Positions 35,155-43,788 of a DNA stretch of 64,000 nt are shown piece after piece. The DNA comes from Nitrosococcus wardiae (GTDB taxonomy: Bacteria > Pseudomonadota > Gammaproteobacteria > Nitrosococcales > Nitrosococcaceae). A program made the translations under genes and the position numbers. Every line of letters starts with the position of its first letter. Position 1 is the first letter of the stretch. Below the pieces are notes generated by a model that was not told the DNA's origin, made no database searches, and saw nothing but the letters and a program-made list of their open reading frames with translations. The stretch covers positions 1,693,659 through 1,757,658 of the forward strand of contig NZ_CP038033.1 in assembly GCF_004421105.1 (NCBI RefSeq), written 5' to 3'.

Positions 35155-35181
35155 TTAGCACTCAAATAGTAAGAGTGCTAA
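35155..35181 (-). promoter_or_regulatory. CIRCE operator (HrcA site) over the rpoH promoter
   Basis: TTAGCACTC, nine bases, GAGTGCTAA: a perfect match to the CIRCE consensus (TTAGCACTC-N9-GAGTGCTAA) bound by the HrcA repressor. The nine-base spacer contains the -10 hexamer of the rpoH promoter and the element lies 33 bp before the ATG, so bound HrcA would block polymerase. Confidence 0.92.
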
Positions 35182-35194
35182 TTTTGAGTGTAAA
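35166..35194 (-). promoter_or_regulatory. Sigma70-type rpoH promoter
   Basis: On the minus strand TTTACA (35194-35189), a 17-bp spacer and TACTAT (35171-35166). The -10 sits between the two CIRCE arms. Predicted by eye; no start site data. Confidence 0.6.
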
Positions 35195-35339
35195 TTTATT
35201 GCAAAAGTTTCCTGCCCGTGGCGCACGTTGGCCTTTGAATACCGGCCACAGGGAACAAAAAATTAGACAAGCCTATTTGTGACTAGTTTGCGCTATTAAA
35301 TTCGGCCACCGGAGGAAAATTTCAAAGGTTTAGGCTTCT

Positions 35340-36419
35340 TCATTCTGAAGCGATTTCTTCCTCCCCCTCTTCCGCGGAGGTGGGGGTAAGTAAGGCCGCC
35401 ACGAATTCCTCCGCGTCGAAAGGACGGAGATCGTCGATTCCTTCACCGACGCCGATAAAGCGGATAGGGAGCGCCATCTTCTTAGCAATGGCGAAAATGA
35501 CCCCCCCTTTAGCGGTGCCATCCAACTTGGTGAGGGTAATCCCCGTAAGACCCACGGCTTCATGGAACTGCTTAGCCTGATTGAGGGCATTCTGGCCCGT
35601 TCCGGCATCCACGGTCAGCATTATTTCATGGGGAGCCTGGGGATCTACTTTCCCCATGACCCGTTTAACTTTTTTGAGTTCTTCCATGAGATTGGCCTGG
35701 GTATGCAGGCGGCCTGCAGTATCCGCAACCAGGACATCGATTCCTCGCGCCTGGGCCGATTGTAGGGCATCAAAAATCACCGAGGCAGAATCAGCCCCGC
35801 TGCGCTGGGCAATTACAGGCACCTGGTTACGCTCGCCCCAGGCTTGAAGCTGTTCCACCGCGGCGGCGCGGAAGGTATCGCCTGCAGCTAGCATGACCGA
35901 GCGGCCTTCCGCCTGGAATTTTTTGGCCAGTTTACCGATCGTGGTGGTTTTGCCAACTCCATTGACGCCCACCATGAGAATTACGAAGGGTTTGGTGCCC
36001 TCGGGAATCACCAGGGGGTGGCTAGAGGGCAGCAGCAGCTCTTGCATATTCTCCCTTAAGGCTACCATTAAGGCTGCTGGGTCTTTGAGTTGTTTGCGGG
36101 AGACTCGCACGGTGAGATTATCAATAATGGATTGGGTGGCTTCTACCCCCACATCGGCAACAAGCAATTGGGTTTCAATCTCTTCCAGTAACTCATCGTC
36201 AATGTTTTTTTTGCCCAGCATCAAGTCGGCGATACCGCCAGTCAAGTTGCCGCGGGTGCGACCGAGGCGATTGCGCAGGCGTTTGAACAACCGCCGCTTT
36301 TTCACGGTTTCCGTGCCCCCATTAGCTTTTTCCGGGGTTTCAGCCGTCTCAGGGGCAGGGGTCACCATTTCTGGATCCGGTGCTGGGTTCTTTCCCTTTC
36401 GCTTAAAGAAACTTACCAT
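35340..36419 (-). CDS. ftsY: Signal recognition particle receptor FtsY
   Basis: A 359-residue SRP GTPase. The acidic, variable A part (1-60) is short. The N domain has LMLGKKNIDDELLEEIETQL. The G domain has GVNGVGKTTTIGKLA (G1), LAAGDTFRAAAVEQL (the SRP insertion box DTFRAAA), VLVADTAGRLHTQANLMEEL (G3, DTAGR), ITLTKLDGTAKGG (G4, TKLD) and RFIGVGEGIDDLRPF at the end. It docks ribosome-SRP complexes at the inner membrane through FfH. It is divergent from the M16 peptidase pair across an 80-bp gap. ftsEX do not follow, and 217 bp separate it from rpoH. Confidence 0.96.
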   Translation of the reverse strand: MVSFFKRKGKNPAPDPEMVTPAPETAETPEKANGGTETVKKRRLFKRLRNRLGRTRGNLTGGIADLMLGKKNIDDELLEEIETQLLVADVGVEATQSIIDNLTVRVSRKQLKDPAALMVALRENMQELLLPSSHPLVIPEGTKPFVILMVGVNGVGKTTTIGKLAKKFQAEGRSVMLAAGDTFRAAAVEQLQAWGERNQVPVIAQRSGADSASVIFDALQSAQARGIDVLVADTAGRLHTQANLMEELKKVKRVMGKVDPQAPHEIMLTVDAGTGQNALNQAKQFHEAVGLTGITLTKLDGTAKGGVIFAIAKKMALPIRFIGVGEGIDDLRPFDAEEFVAALLTPTSAEEGEEEIASE

Positions 36420-36499
36420 GGTTGCTACGACTCATTAGGTAATAGTGACTAAATATCCTATCATTATTGCCATTTTGATTAAGAGTAAGAAGGAAAACG

Positions 36500-37879
36500 A
36501 TGACGCCATTCATACGCTTGTTAGGGATCTTTCTGGTCTTGGTGCTGCCGCTGGCGGCTGTGGCCAAAGTGCATGAATTTACCCTGGAGAATGGGTTAAA
36601 GCTCCTGGTTAAGGAAGACCCTCGCGCACCCGTGATGGTTTCCCAAGTGTGGTACAAGGTAGGCTCTAGCTATGAGCACAGTGGGATCACCGGCATTTCT
36701 CATATGCTGGAGCATATGATGTTTAAGGGTACCAAAACCTTGGAGCCTAACCAATTTTCGCAAATTATTTCTGCTAACGGCGGCGAGGAGAATGCCTTTA
36801 CGGGCCGCGATTACACGGCCTATTTTGAGCAAATGGCCAATGACCGAGTGGAAGTGAGCTTCCGCTTGGAGGCTGATCGCATGCGCAATCTGGTGCTCGA
36901 TCCTGAAGAGTTACGCAAGGAAAAGCAGGTGGTGATGGAGGAGCGGCGCATGCGCACGGAAGACAACCCCAATGCCTTGACCTACGAGCGCTTTAACGCC
37001 ACGGCCTTTCTGAGTAGTCCTTATCACCATCCCGTCATTGGCTGGATGAGTGATATCCAACATTATGGGCTAAAGGATTTGCAGGCCTGGTATCAGCAGT
37101 GGTACGCCCCTAACAATGCCACGGTCGTCGTGGTGGGCGATGTGGACCCAGAGGCCATCCATGCTTTGGCCAAAAAATATTTCGGTCCCCTGGAGCCGGA
37201 GACGATCACTCCGCCGAAACCCCAGCAGGAGGTTCCCCAGAATGGCCGTCGGGAGATCTTCGTAAAGACCCCTGCCGAGCTGCCTTATCTGCTGCTAGGT
37301 TGGAAAGTCCCCGTCGTTAAGACTGCTGAAGAGGATTGGGAAGCCTACGCCCTGGAAGTATTGGCAGGAATCCTGGATGGGGGGCGCAGTTCCCGTTTCT
37401 CCAAGGAATTGATCCGGGGTAGTCAAATCGCCACTAGCGTAGGGGTTAGCTACGATCTTTATGCCCGTGCCCAGGACCAGTTCGTGATGGCTGGGGTCCC
37501 GGCCCAGGGGCATAGCATTGCCGAGTTGGAGGAGGCTTTGGGGGCTCAGATCCAGCGCCTGCAAAAAGAGTTAGTAAGCAAAGAGGAACTGGAGCGAATT
37601 AAAAATCAAGTCGTGGCTCATAAGGTCTTTGAGCAGGATTCCATGTTTTTCCAGGCCATGCAGTTGGGTTTATTGGAGACTGTAGGTTTAGATTGGCGGC
37701 TGGCCGATGCCTATGTGGATAGGGTGCGGGCCATCACTGCTAAGCAAGTTCAAGCGGTTGCCCAAAAATATCTGCTGGAGAGCAATTTGACCCGGGCGGA
37801 ATTGATTCCTTTGCCTATTCAGCCGGGAGAAAAATCGCCCCCAACTCAGCCTACAGAGGGAGGCCGCCATGTTTCGTAA
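36500..37879 (+). CDS. M16 family zinc peptidase (catalytic subunit type)
   Basis: A 459-residue protein with a signal peptide (RLLGIFLVLVLPLAAVAK). The inverted zinc motif HxxEH is intact: His68, Glu71 and His72 in GISHMLEHMMFKGT, with the distal Glu supplied in the ENAFTGRDYTAYFEQM region downstream. LTYERFNATAF and LPYLLLGWKVP are typical of the pitrilysin/mitochondrial-processing-peptidase-like family. It probably works in the periplasm with the next, zinc-less paralogue as a heterodimer, as PA0371/PA0372-type pairs do. The two genes overlap by 11 bp. Substrates are unknown. Confidence 0.92.
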   Translation: MTPFIRLLGIFLVLVLPLAAVAKVHEFTLENGLKLLVKEDPRAPVMVSQVWYKVGSSYEHSGITGISHMLEHMMFKGTKTLEPNQFSQIISANGGEENAFTGRDYTAYFEQMANDRVEVSFRLEADRMRNLVLDPEELRKEKQVVMEERRMRTEDNPNALTYERFNATAFLSSPYHHPVIGWMSDIQHYGLKDLQAWYQQWYAPNNATVVVVGDVDPEAIHALAKKYFGPLEPETITPPKPQQEVPQNGRREIFVKTPAELPYLLLGWKVPVVKTAEEDWEAYALEVLAGILDGGRSSRFSKELIRGSQIATSVGVSYDLYARAQDQFVMAGVPAQGHSIAELEEALGAQIQRLQKELVSKEELERIKNQVVAHKVFEQDSMFFQAMQLGLLETVGLDWRLADAYVDRVRAITAKQVQAVAQKYLLESNLTRAELIPLPIQPGEKSPPTQPTEGGRHVS

Positions 37880-39173
37880 TCTGCTTGTTTTAATTCTATG
37901 GGGTATCGCGGGAACGGTTTTGGCGGCCCCTGATATTCAGCACTGGGCTACGGCAAACGGGGCGCGGGTCTATTTTATCCAGGCCAAGGAGCTGCCCATG
38001 GTGGATGTCCAGGTGGTCTTTGATGCCGGTGCGGCTCGGGATGGGGATCAACCAGGATTGGCCCGATTGAGCAACGCTTTATTGCCGGAGGGTGCCGGTG
38101 ACCTGGATGCCGATGCTATCGCCGAGCGTTTCGATAGCTTGGGTGCCCAATTTGGCACCCAGGCCGAGCGGGACATGGCGGTAGTGAGTCTACGCAGCCT
38201 GACTCAGCCTGAAATTTTGCAGCCGGCATTGGAAACCATGGCCTTGGTTTTGGCCAAGCCTACCATGCCGACAGTCGCTTTTGAGCGAGAGCGCAAACGC
38301 ATGGAGGCTGCCTTACAAAGGCAGTTGCAGTCGCCGAGCAGTCTTGCCAGCCGAGCCTTTTACCGCCACCTTTACGGGGATTATCCTTATGCTCATCTGC
38401 CTTCTGGGACCGAGGAAGGGCTGGCCAGTCTGAGCCGGGATGACGCCTTAGCTTTTCATCAGCGCCACTATGTGGGTAGCAATGCGGTAGTGGCCATTGT
38501 GGGCGCCCTGGACCGTACTCAGGCCGAACAGGTAGCGGAGCAGGTGATAGGTGATTTGCCCGCCGGAAAGCCGGCGCCAACTCTCCCTCCTGTACCTAGA
38601 ATCAAAGAATCGAGTAGGGAGGTCATGACTTATCCTTCCACCCAGACCACGGTCATCCTGGGTACGATAGGTCTGCGCCGTGGCGATCCTGATTATTTCC
38701 CCTTATATGTGGGGAACCATGTATTGGGTGGCAGCGGCCTGGTATCACGGATCAGCGTAGAACTACGGGAAAAGCGGGGCCTGACCTATAGCGCCTATAG
38801 CTATTTTAGCCCCATGCGTCGCCGGGGTCCCTATATTTTGGCGTTACAGACCCGCAATGAGCAGGCGGAAGAAGCATTGCAGGTGCTGCGCAACACCTTG
38901 AAAGGCTTTATGGCCACCGGACCCAGTGAGGAGGAACTCCAGCTTGCCAAGCAAAATATTACGGGGGGGTTCCCACTGCGAATCGACAGTAATGGGGAAA
39001 AGGCCCAGTATCTTGCCATGATCGGCTTCTATCGATTGCCGCTGGATTATTTGGAAACCTTTACTTCCCAGGTGGAAGCGGTCACGGGGGCCCAGATCCG
39101 GGAGGCCTTTCAGAAAAGAGTCAATCTAGACAAGATGGTCACGGTCATGGTGGGCGGTGCCGCCGAAGAGTAG
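37869..39173 (+). CDS. M16 family peptidase homologue lacking the zinc motif
   Basis: A 434-residue protein with a signal peptide (RNLLVLILWGIAGTVLAA). Where the partner has HxxEH it reads ARLSNALLPEGAGDLDADAI, so it cannot bind zinc; such subunits provide the substrate chamber (C-type M16B). LRSLTQPEILQPALETM, GTEEGLASLSRDDALAFHQR and VELREKRGLTYSAYSYFSPM, the R/Y substrate-binding stretch, are conserved. Starts 11 bp inside the catalytic subunit gene and ends overlapping rsmD by 17 bp, so the three form an operon. Confidence 0.9.
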   Translation: MFRNLLVLILWGIAGTVLAAPDIQHWATANGARVYFIQAKELPMVDVQVVFDAGAARDGDQPGLARLSNALLPEGAGDLDADAIAERFDSLGAQFGTQAERDMAVVSLRSLTQPEILQPALETMALVLAKPTMPTVAFERERKRMEAALQRQLQSPSSLASRAFYRHLYGDYPYAHLPSGTEEGLASLSRDDALAFHQRHYVGSNAVVAIVGALDRTQAEQVAEQVIGDLPAGKPAPTLPPVPRIKESSREVMTYPSTQTTVILGTIGLRRGDPDYFPLYVGNHVLGGSGLVSRISVELREKRGLTYSAYSYFSPMRRRGPYILALQTRNEQAEEALQVLRNTLKGFMATGPSEEELQLAKQNITGGFPLRIDSNGEKAQYLAMIGFYRLPLDYLETFTSQVEAVTGAQIREAFQKRVNLDKMVTVMVGGAAEE

Positions 39174-39741
39174 ATCCGGAGTCTCCCGAGCCCGAGGCCA
39201 AGTTCGGATTATTGGTGGTCTCTGGCGCGGTCGGAAACTCATCTTTTCCGCTCGCCCAGGGCTGCGTCCTACCCCCGATCGGGTTCGGGAGACCTTATTT
39301 AATTGGCTTCAGCCGGTAATTAGGGGGGCTCGCTGTTTGGATCTATTTGCAGGTAGTGGTGCCCTAGGTTTGGAGGCCAGTTCCCGGGGAGCGGCGCAAG
39401 TGGTCATGGTGGAGAAAGATCCGCGGGTCTATCGGGAAATTTGTGCTCAGGTGGCGCGACTTGCTGCTAAGGGGATAGAAGTGGTCGCCAGTGACGCCTT
39501 GGCTTATCTCTGTAGTCCTGCTCAAAGTTTTGATATTGCTTTTTTAGATCCTCCCTTTGAGAGTGGGTTATTAGGACCCTGCTGCGAGCACTTGGAACGC
39601 GGCGGTTGGCTGACCCTTGGTGCCTACATTTATCTGGAGGCCCGAGGGCGGGGGGGAGTACCACCTTTGCCTGCTAGCTGGAAGTTGGTGCACAGCAAAC
39701 AGGCCGGGGAAGTGGGGTATTATTTGGCTCGCCGAAGTTAA
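39157..39741 (+). CDS. rsmD: 16S rRNA (guanine(966)-N2)-methyltransferase RsmD
   Basis: A 194-residue protein from GTG 39157, overlapping the M16 gene. GLWRGRKLIFSARPGLRPTP, DRVRETLFNWLQP are the standard N-terminal RsmD motifs; CLDLFAGSGALGLEASSRGA is SAM motif I, and FDIAFLDPPF carries the N/D-PP-F/Y catalytic tetrapeptide. It methylates the exocyclic amine of G966 in 16S rRNA during 30S assembly. The order ftsY, M16 pair, rsmD matches Pseudomonas. Length is normal for the family. Confidence 0.95.
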   Translation: MPPKSRSGVSRARGQVRIIGGLWRGRKLIFSARPGLRPTPDRVRETLFNWLQPVIRGARCLDLFAGSGALGLEASSRGAAQVVMVEKDPRVYREICAQVARLAAKGIEVVASDALAYLCSPAQSFDIAFLDPPFESGLLGPCCEHLERGGWLTLGAYIYLEARGRGGVPPLPASWKLVHSKQAGEVGYYLARRS

Positions 39742-39765
39742 ACTCAGCTGATTCAAGAACGCTAA

Positions 39766-40251
<486 letters not shown>

Positions 40252-40285
40252 AATATTTATAATTGAGTATTTTAGTCAGGAATAA

Positions 40286-40543
<258 letters not shown>

Positions 40544-40611
40544 CTTAAAGTCTTTCTGATAGCTGAACTTTTTTGCAATAAGTACCTATGAATAAAATAT
40601 GAGGTGTTTTA

Positions 40612-40712
40612 GGAGCGAGCCGGAGGTGGTTCCGCAAATCCGTTTTTCCTCCCTGAAAAAAGGGTTTGTGGGGACTTCCCTGTCCCCTGGCTCCACGCCA
40701 CCGGCTCGCTCC
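40612..40712. repeat. Cloverleaf-like inverted-repeat element with two inner hairpins
   Basis: The outer arms GGAGCGAGCCGG and CCGGCTCGCTCC pair over 12 bp and, with one mismatch and a bulge, extend to about 17. Inside, CAAATCCG-TTTTTC / GAAAAA-AGGGTTTG (40635-40668) forms a 13-pair hairpin with loop CTCCCT, and GGGGAC / GTCCCC (40670-40687) a 6-bp hairpin with loop TTCCCT. Both loops share TCCCT. Confidence 0.7.
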
Positions 40713-40774
40713 AGGAATACTGCAAAACTTTTACTGAGATACTTATACGGTTAGCCTGGATAGATCATTTAAAC

Positions 40775-40897
40775 TCACCACAGAAGCACGAAGAACGCAA
40801 AGAACTCAAAAACTTAAATAGGTTTAGATAACCTCAATTTCTCTCAACTGACTGAGCTTCCCTCACCTTTGTGTCTTGGTGGTGAAAAATCCAGGTT
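40775..40897 (-). repeat. Dispersed MITE-like repeat, copy A
   Basis: Read on the minus strand it begins CCTGGATTTTTCACCACC, then AAGACACAAAGG, contains CAGTTGAGAGAAATT, and ends TTCGTGCTTCTGTGGTGA. It matches copy B (51436-51621) along its length and copy C (57135-57470) at both ends. The ends are imperfect inverted repeats built on TCACCAC.AAG.CAC.AAG. Confidence 0.7.
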
Positions 40898-40950
40898 AAT
40901 TCTATTCGCGTTTATTGGCGTGCATTCGTGGCTAAAAGCCGAATCGAGAT

Positions 40951-41814
40951 TTAATCGTCTGCTAGCTGGTCGATGGCCTCCCTATCTTCTGTCTCCAGTT
41001 GAACCTTGACCGCTCCCATACTGCTTTGCACGCTGGCGATCTTGCTAGCTCCGGGGATAGGCAGGACATGCTCTCCTTTTTGTAATAGCCAAGCCAGCGT
41101 AATTTGATAGGGTGAGGCCTGGTATTTTTCACTAAGAGCTTGAAATAAAGGTTGGGTAGCTAAACGCTCGTGGTGACGCCGCCCTCCGACAGGGCTATAA
41201 GGAATATAGCTGATGCCTCGGTTTTGGCACAGATCCACCAGTCCACTCTGGAAATCCTGCTTGTGGAAAGGGTGACAGCGATTTTGTACTGCGGCAATGG
41301 GAACTTGACTCAAAGCCAGTTCCAATTGCCGGGAATCAATATTGGAGAGCCCTAAGTGCCGGATTTTGCCTTCCTCCTTGAGCCGGATCAACATCCCCAG
41401 GGACTCCTCAAAGGGGATGTTGGGATCAGGCGCATGGAGATAATAGAGGTCGATAATTTCGCAGTGGAGATCTTGCAAGCTTTGTTCGCAGGAAGTGCGT
41501 AGCCATTCAGGATGGGCATCAACGACCCATTCTCCGCGAGGGCGCCGGAGGCCTCCCTTGGTGGCAACCAATACTTCATTACGCACCCCAAGTGGGGTCA
41601 GGGTGGAATGGATAAGGCGCTCGTTATGACCTAGTTCTCCATCATCAAGACAGTAGACATTCGCGGTATCGATAAAATTGCCACCGTTTTCCACAAATGC
41701 TCGAATGACCTCCATGGCGTTCTTTTTCTCCGGCCGCCCGGCAATGGAAAGAGGCATGGCTCCAAGGCCGATGGCATAAAGTTGATAGCCTGTCCCGTCA
41801 AGCTCTCTTTTCAT
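40951..41814 (-). CDS. Aldo/keto reductase family protein
   Basis: A 287-residue TIM-barrel oxidoreductase. The catalytic Asp and Tyr lie in GGNFIDTANVY (D, Y), the Lys in EVLVATKGG and the His in IDLYYLHAPDPNIP. IRHLGLSNIDSRQLELAL and the NADP-phosphate site LPIPGASKIASVQSSM complete the family pattern. It reduces aldehydes or ketones with NADPH; the natural substrate is unknown. Alone on the minus strand, inserted in an otherwise conserved coaD-ferredoxin-ggt block, with repeats at its 3' side. Starts at ATG 41814 with GGGAGATTTTC upstream. Confidence 0.92.
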   Translation of the reverse strand: MKRELDGTGYQLYAIGLGAMPLSIAGRPEKKNAMEVIRAFVENGGNFIDTANVYCLDDGELGHNERLIHSTLTPLGVRNEVLVATKGGLRRPRGEWVVDAHPEWLRTSCEQSLQDLHCEIIDLYYLHAPDPNIPFEESLGMLIRLKEEGKIRHLGLSNIDSRQLELALSQVPIAAVQNRCHPFHKQDFQSGLVDLCQNRGISYIPYSPVGGRRHHERLATQPLFQALSEKYQASPYQITLAWLLQKGEHVLPIPGASKIASVQSSMGAVKVQLETEDREAIDQLADD

Positions 41815-41943
41815 GAAAATCTCCCTAGATGGAAAGCGTTAGGTTTACCGGAAATATAGACACTTGAGTTTTCCATGGTATGGTGGATAGCTCTTAGCCT
41901 TATATCACTTGTTTAATATTCTAACGTGCTTTTACAGATAACC

Positions 41944-43617
41944 ATGACAATCTTCCTCCGTATCGCAGTTCTTGCTTTTCTGGTTGTGGGGAGTGGTTTA
42001 GCTGTTGCCCAGAACCCCCCCCCTGCAGCGGCTATCGCCAGTGCCCATCCCCTCGCTACTAGTGCAGGGCATGGGGTGCTGGAGGCGGGGGGGAATGCGT
42101 TTGATGCGGCCGTGGCAGTAAGCGCAGCCCTGGCGGTGGTAGAACCTTATAGCTCCGGGCTGGGAGGGGGAGGATTCTGGCTGCTCCATCGTGCCGAGGA
42201 TAATGTCGAAATCATGATTGACGGCCGAGAACGGGCTCCCCTTGCAGCCACTTCTCAAATGTATCTTGATGAAACAGGTAAATTGATTGACCGGGCCTCT
42301 ATCGATGGGCCATTAGCAGCAGCAATCCCTGGTCTACCAGCAGCACTGGCCTATCTGTCAGAGCATTATGGCCGTTTATCCCTTGCCAAAACTCTAGCCC
42401 CTGCCATTGGCTATGCCAACGAGGGTTTTGAGGTAGATGAGCCTTACCGCCGCCAGGTGACCTTTCGGCTTCCTGTGCTTAGGCGCTGGCCCGCTGCCAG
42501 TCGGGTATTTTTGAGTAATGGAAAAGTGCCCATGCTAGGGGAGCGGATTAAACAACCTGCCTTGGCGGCTACCCTAGAAGCTCTGGCTGCACAGGGGGCG
42601 GCAGGTTTTTACCAAGGATCGGTGGCAGAAGCCTTAGTCGATGGTGTGAGAGCCGCTGGGGGTATTTGGCGCTTGGAAGATTTAGCCCAATATCAGGTCG
42701 TGGAGAGGGAACCGGTGCGGGGTAAGTACCGGGGGTTCAACATTATTTCTGCAAGTCCTCCTTCTTCTGGGGGCGTCGCTTTGCTGACCATGTTAAATAT
42801 CCTCGCCCAGGAGGATCTCTCCACCTTCTCAGAGACGACTCGTGCCCATTTCATTATCGAAGCCATGCGCCGCGCTTACCGGGATCGGGCCCGGTACTTA
42901 GGGGACCCAGATTTTGTAGATATTCCAGTGGAAAAGTTAATCCATCCTTATTATGGCGCCGGATTGCGGGCCGGCATCCGCCTCGACCGGGTAACTCCCA
43001 GCGCCCATCTCCCCGGTATTGGAAACCAGGAATCCGGACGACATACCACGCATTTTTCTATTATGGATCGGGAGGGGAATTGGGTTGCCGCCACCTTGAG
43101 TATCAACTATCCTTTTGGTTCCGGTTTCATGCCTCCTGGTACGGGGGTCTTACTCAACGATGAGATGGACGACTTTGCGGCTGCCCCCGGCGTACCCAAT
43201 GTCTATGGCCTGATTGGCAATCAAGCCAATGCTATTGCCCCTGGGAAAAGACCTTTATCTAGCATGACCCCTACCTTCGTGGAGGACGAACGCGGCGTAT
43301 TGGTATTGGGAACGCCTGGGGGCAGCCGTATTATCACCATGGTGTTGCTTGGCATTCTGAACCATGTGGAGGGGAGAGATTTAACCCACTTAGTATCGCA
43401 ACCCCGTTTTCACCACCAATATTTCCCCGATGAGGTGCAATATGAACCCCAAGCCTTTGATAAAGCCCAGATTCGACGCTTGCAGGCTTTGGGACATCGC
43501 CTGACACCCTATGAGCGACGGTGGGGGAATATGCAAGCCCTGTTTTGGGATCGGCTTCGGAACCGGGTTGAGGCAGCCAGTGATCCCAGGGGAGTGGGGC
43601 AGGCGGTCGTTCGTTAA
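41944..43617 (+). CDS. ggt: Gamma-glutamyltransferase / glutathione hydrolase
   Basis: A 557-residue precursor from ATG 41944 with a signal peptide (TIFLRIAVLAFLVVGSGLAVAQ); GTG 41926 is six codons upstream and less likely. AGGNAFDAAVAVSAALAVVE and SSGLGGGGFWLLH are the large-subunit motifs. The autocatalytic cleavage site and nucleophile Thr lie in GRHTTHFSIMDREGNW, and LNDEMDDFAA and GKRPLSSMTPT in the small subunit bind the gamma-glutamyl group. It acts in the periplasm on glutathione and gamma-glutamyl amides, releasing Glu and Cys-Gly. Neighbour of the ferredoxin as in Pseudomonas. Confidence 0.95.
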   Translation: MTIFLRIAVLAFLVVGSGLAVAQNPPPAAAIASAHPLATSAGHGVLEAGGNAFDAAVAVSAALAVVEPYSSGLGGGGFWLLHRAEDNVEIMIDGRERAPLAATSQMYLDETGKLIDRASIDGPLAAAIPGLPAALAYLSEHYGRLSLAKTLAPAIGYANEGFEVDEPYRRQVTFRLPVLRRWPAASRVFLSNGKVPMLGERIKQPALAATLEALAAQGAAGFYQGSVAEALVDGVRAAGGIWRLEDLAQYQVVEREPVRGKYRGFNIISASPPSSGGVALLTMLNILAQEDLSTFSETTRAHFIIEAMRRAYRDRARYLGDPDFVDIPVEKLIHPYYGAGLRAGIRLDRVTPSAHLPGIGNQESGRHTTHFSIMDREGNWVAATLSINYPFGSGFMPPGTGVLLNDEMDDFAAAPGVPNVYGLIGNQANAIAPGKRPLSSMTPTFVEDERGVLVLGTPGGSRIITMVLLGILNHVEGRDLTHLVSQPRFHHQYFPDEVQYEPQAFDKAQIRRLQALGHRLTPYERRWGNMQALFWDRLRNRVEAASDPRGVGQAVVR

Positions 43618-43686
43618 GAGCCGGAAATAGATGCTGATTCAAGGGTATCCATCGCTGCTTGTTAATTTTCTTATAAATAAAATACT

Positions 43687-43718
43687 TAGCCGCGAATTAA
43701 CGCCTATGAACGCAAATA
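43687..43718. repeat. Short dispersed repeat shared with 40902-40930
   Basis: TTAGCCGCGAATTAACGCCT and ATGAACGCAAAT here resemble the reverse complement of 40902-40930 (TTAGCCACGAATGCACGCCA, ATAAACGCGAAT). Similar AGCCACGAAT.CACG sequences are dispersed in many environmental bacterial genomes. It lies between convergent ggt and the IF-2B-like gene. Confidence 0.4.
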
Positions 43719-43788
43719 TTTCAATAGCTTAAAGACAGACAAGCGTTGAGCCGCCAGAAAATAATTCAAGGTAATTTTTTATAAGCGG

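Larger units (their letters stand above)
40544..40950. other. 407-bp intergenic region with structured and dispersed repeats
   Basis: No gene. It holds a cloverleaf-like element (40612-40712), a copy of a dispersed MITE-like repeat (40775-40897) and, next to it, TTCGCGTTTATTGGCGTGCA (40905-40924), whose reverse complement resembles 43692-43715. It lies between the ends of the convergent ferredoxin and aldo/keto reductase genes, so it could also serve in transcription termination. Confidence 0.6.
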
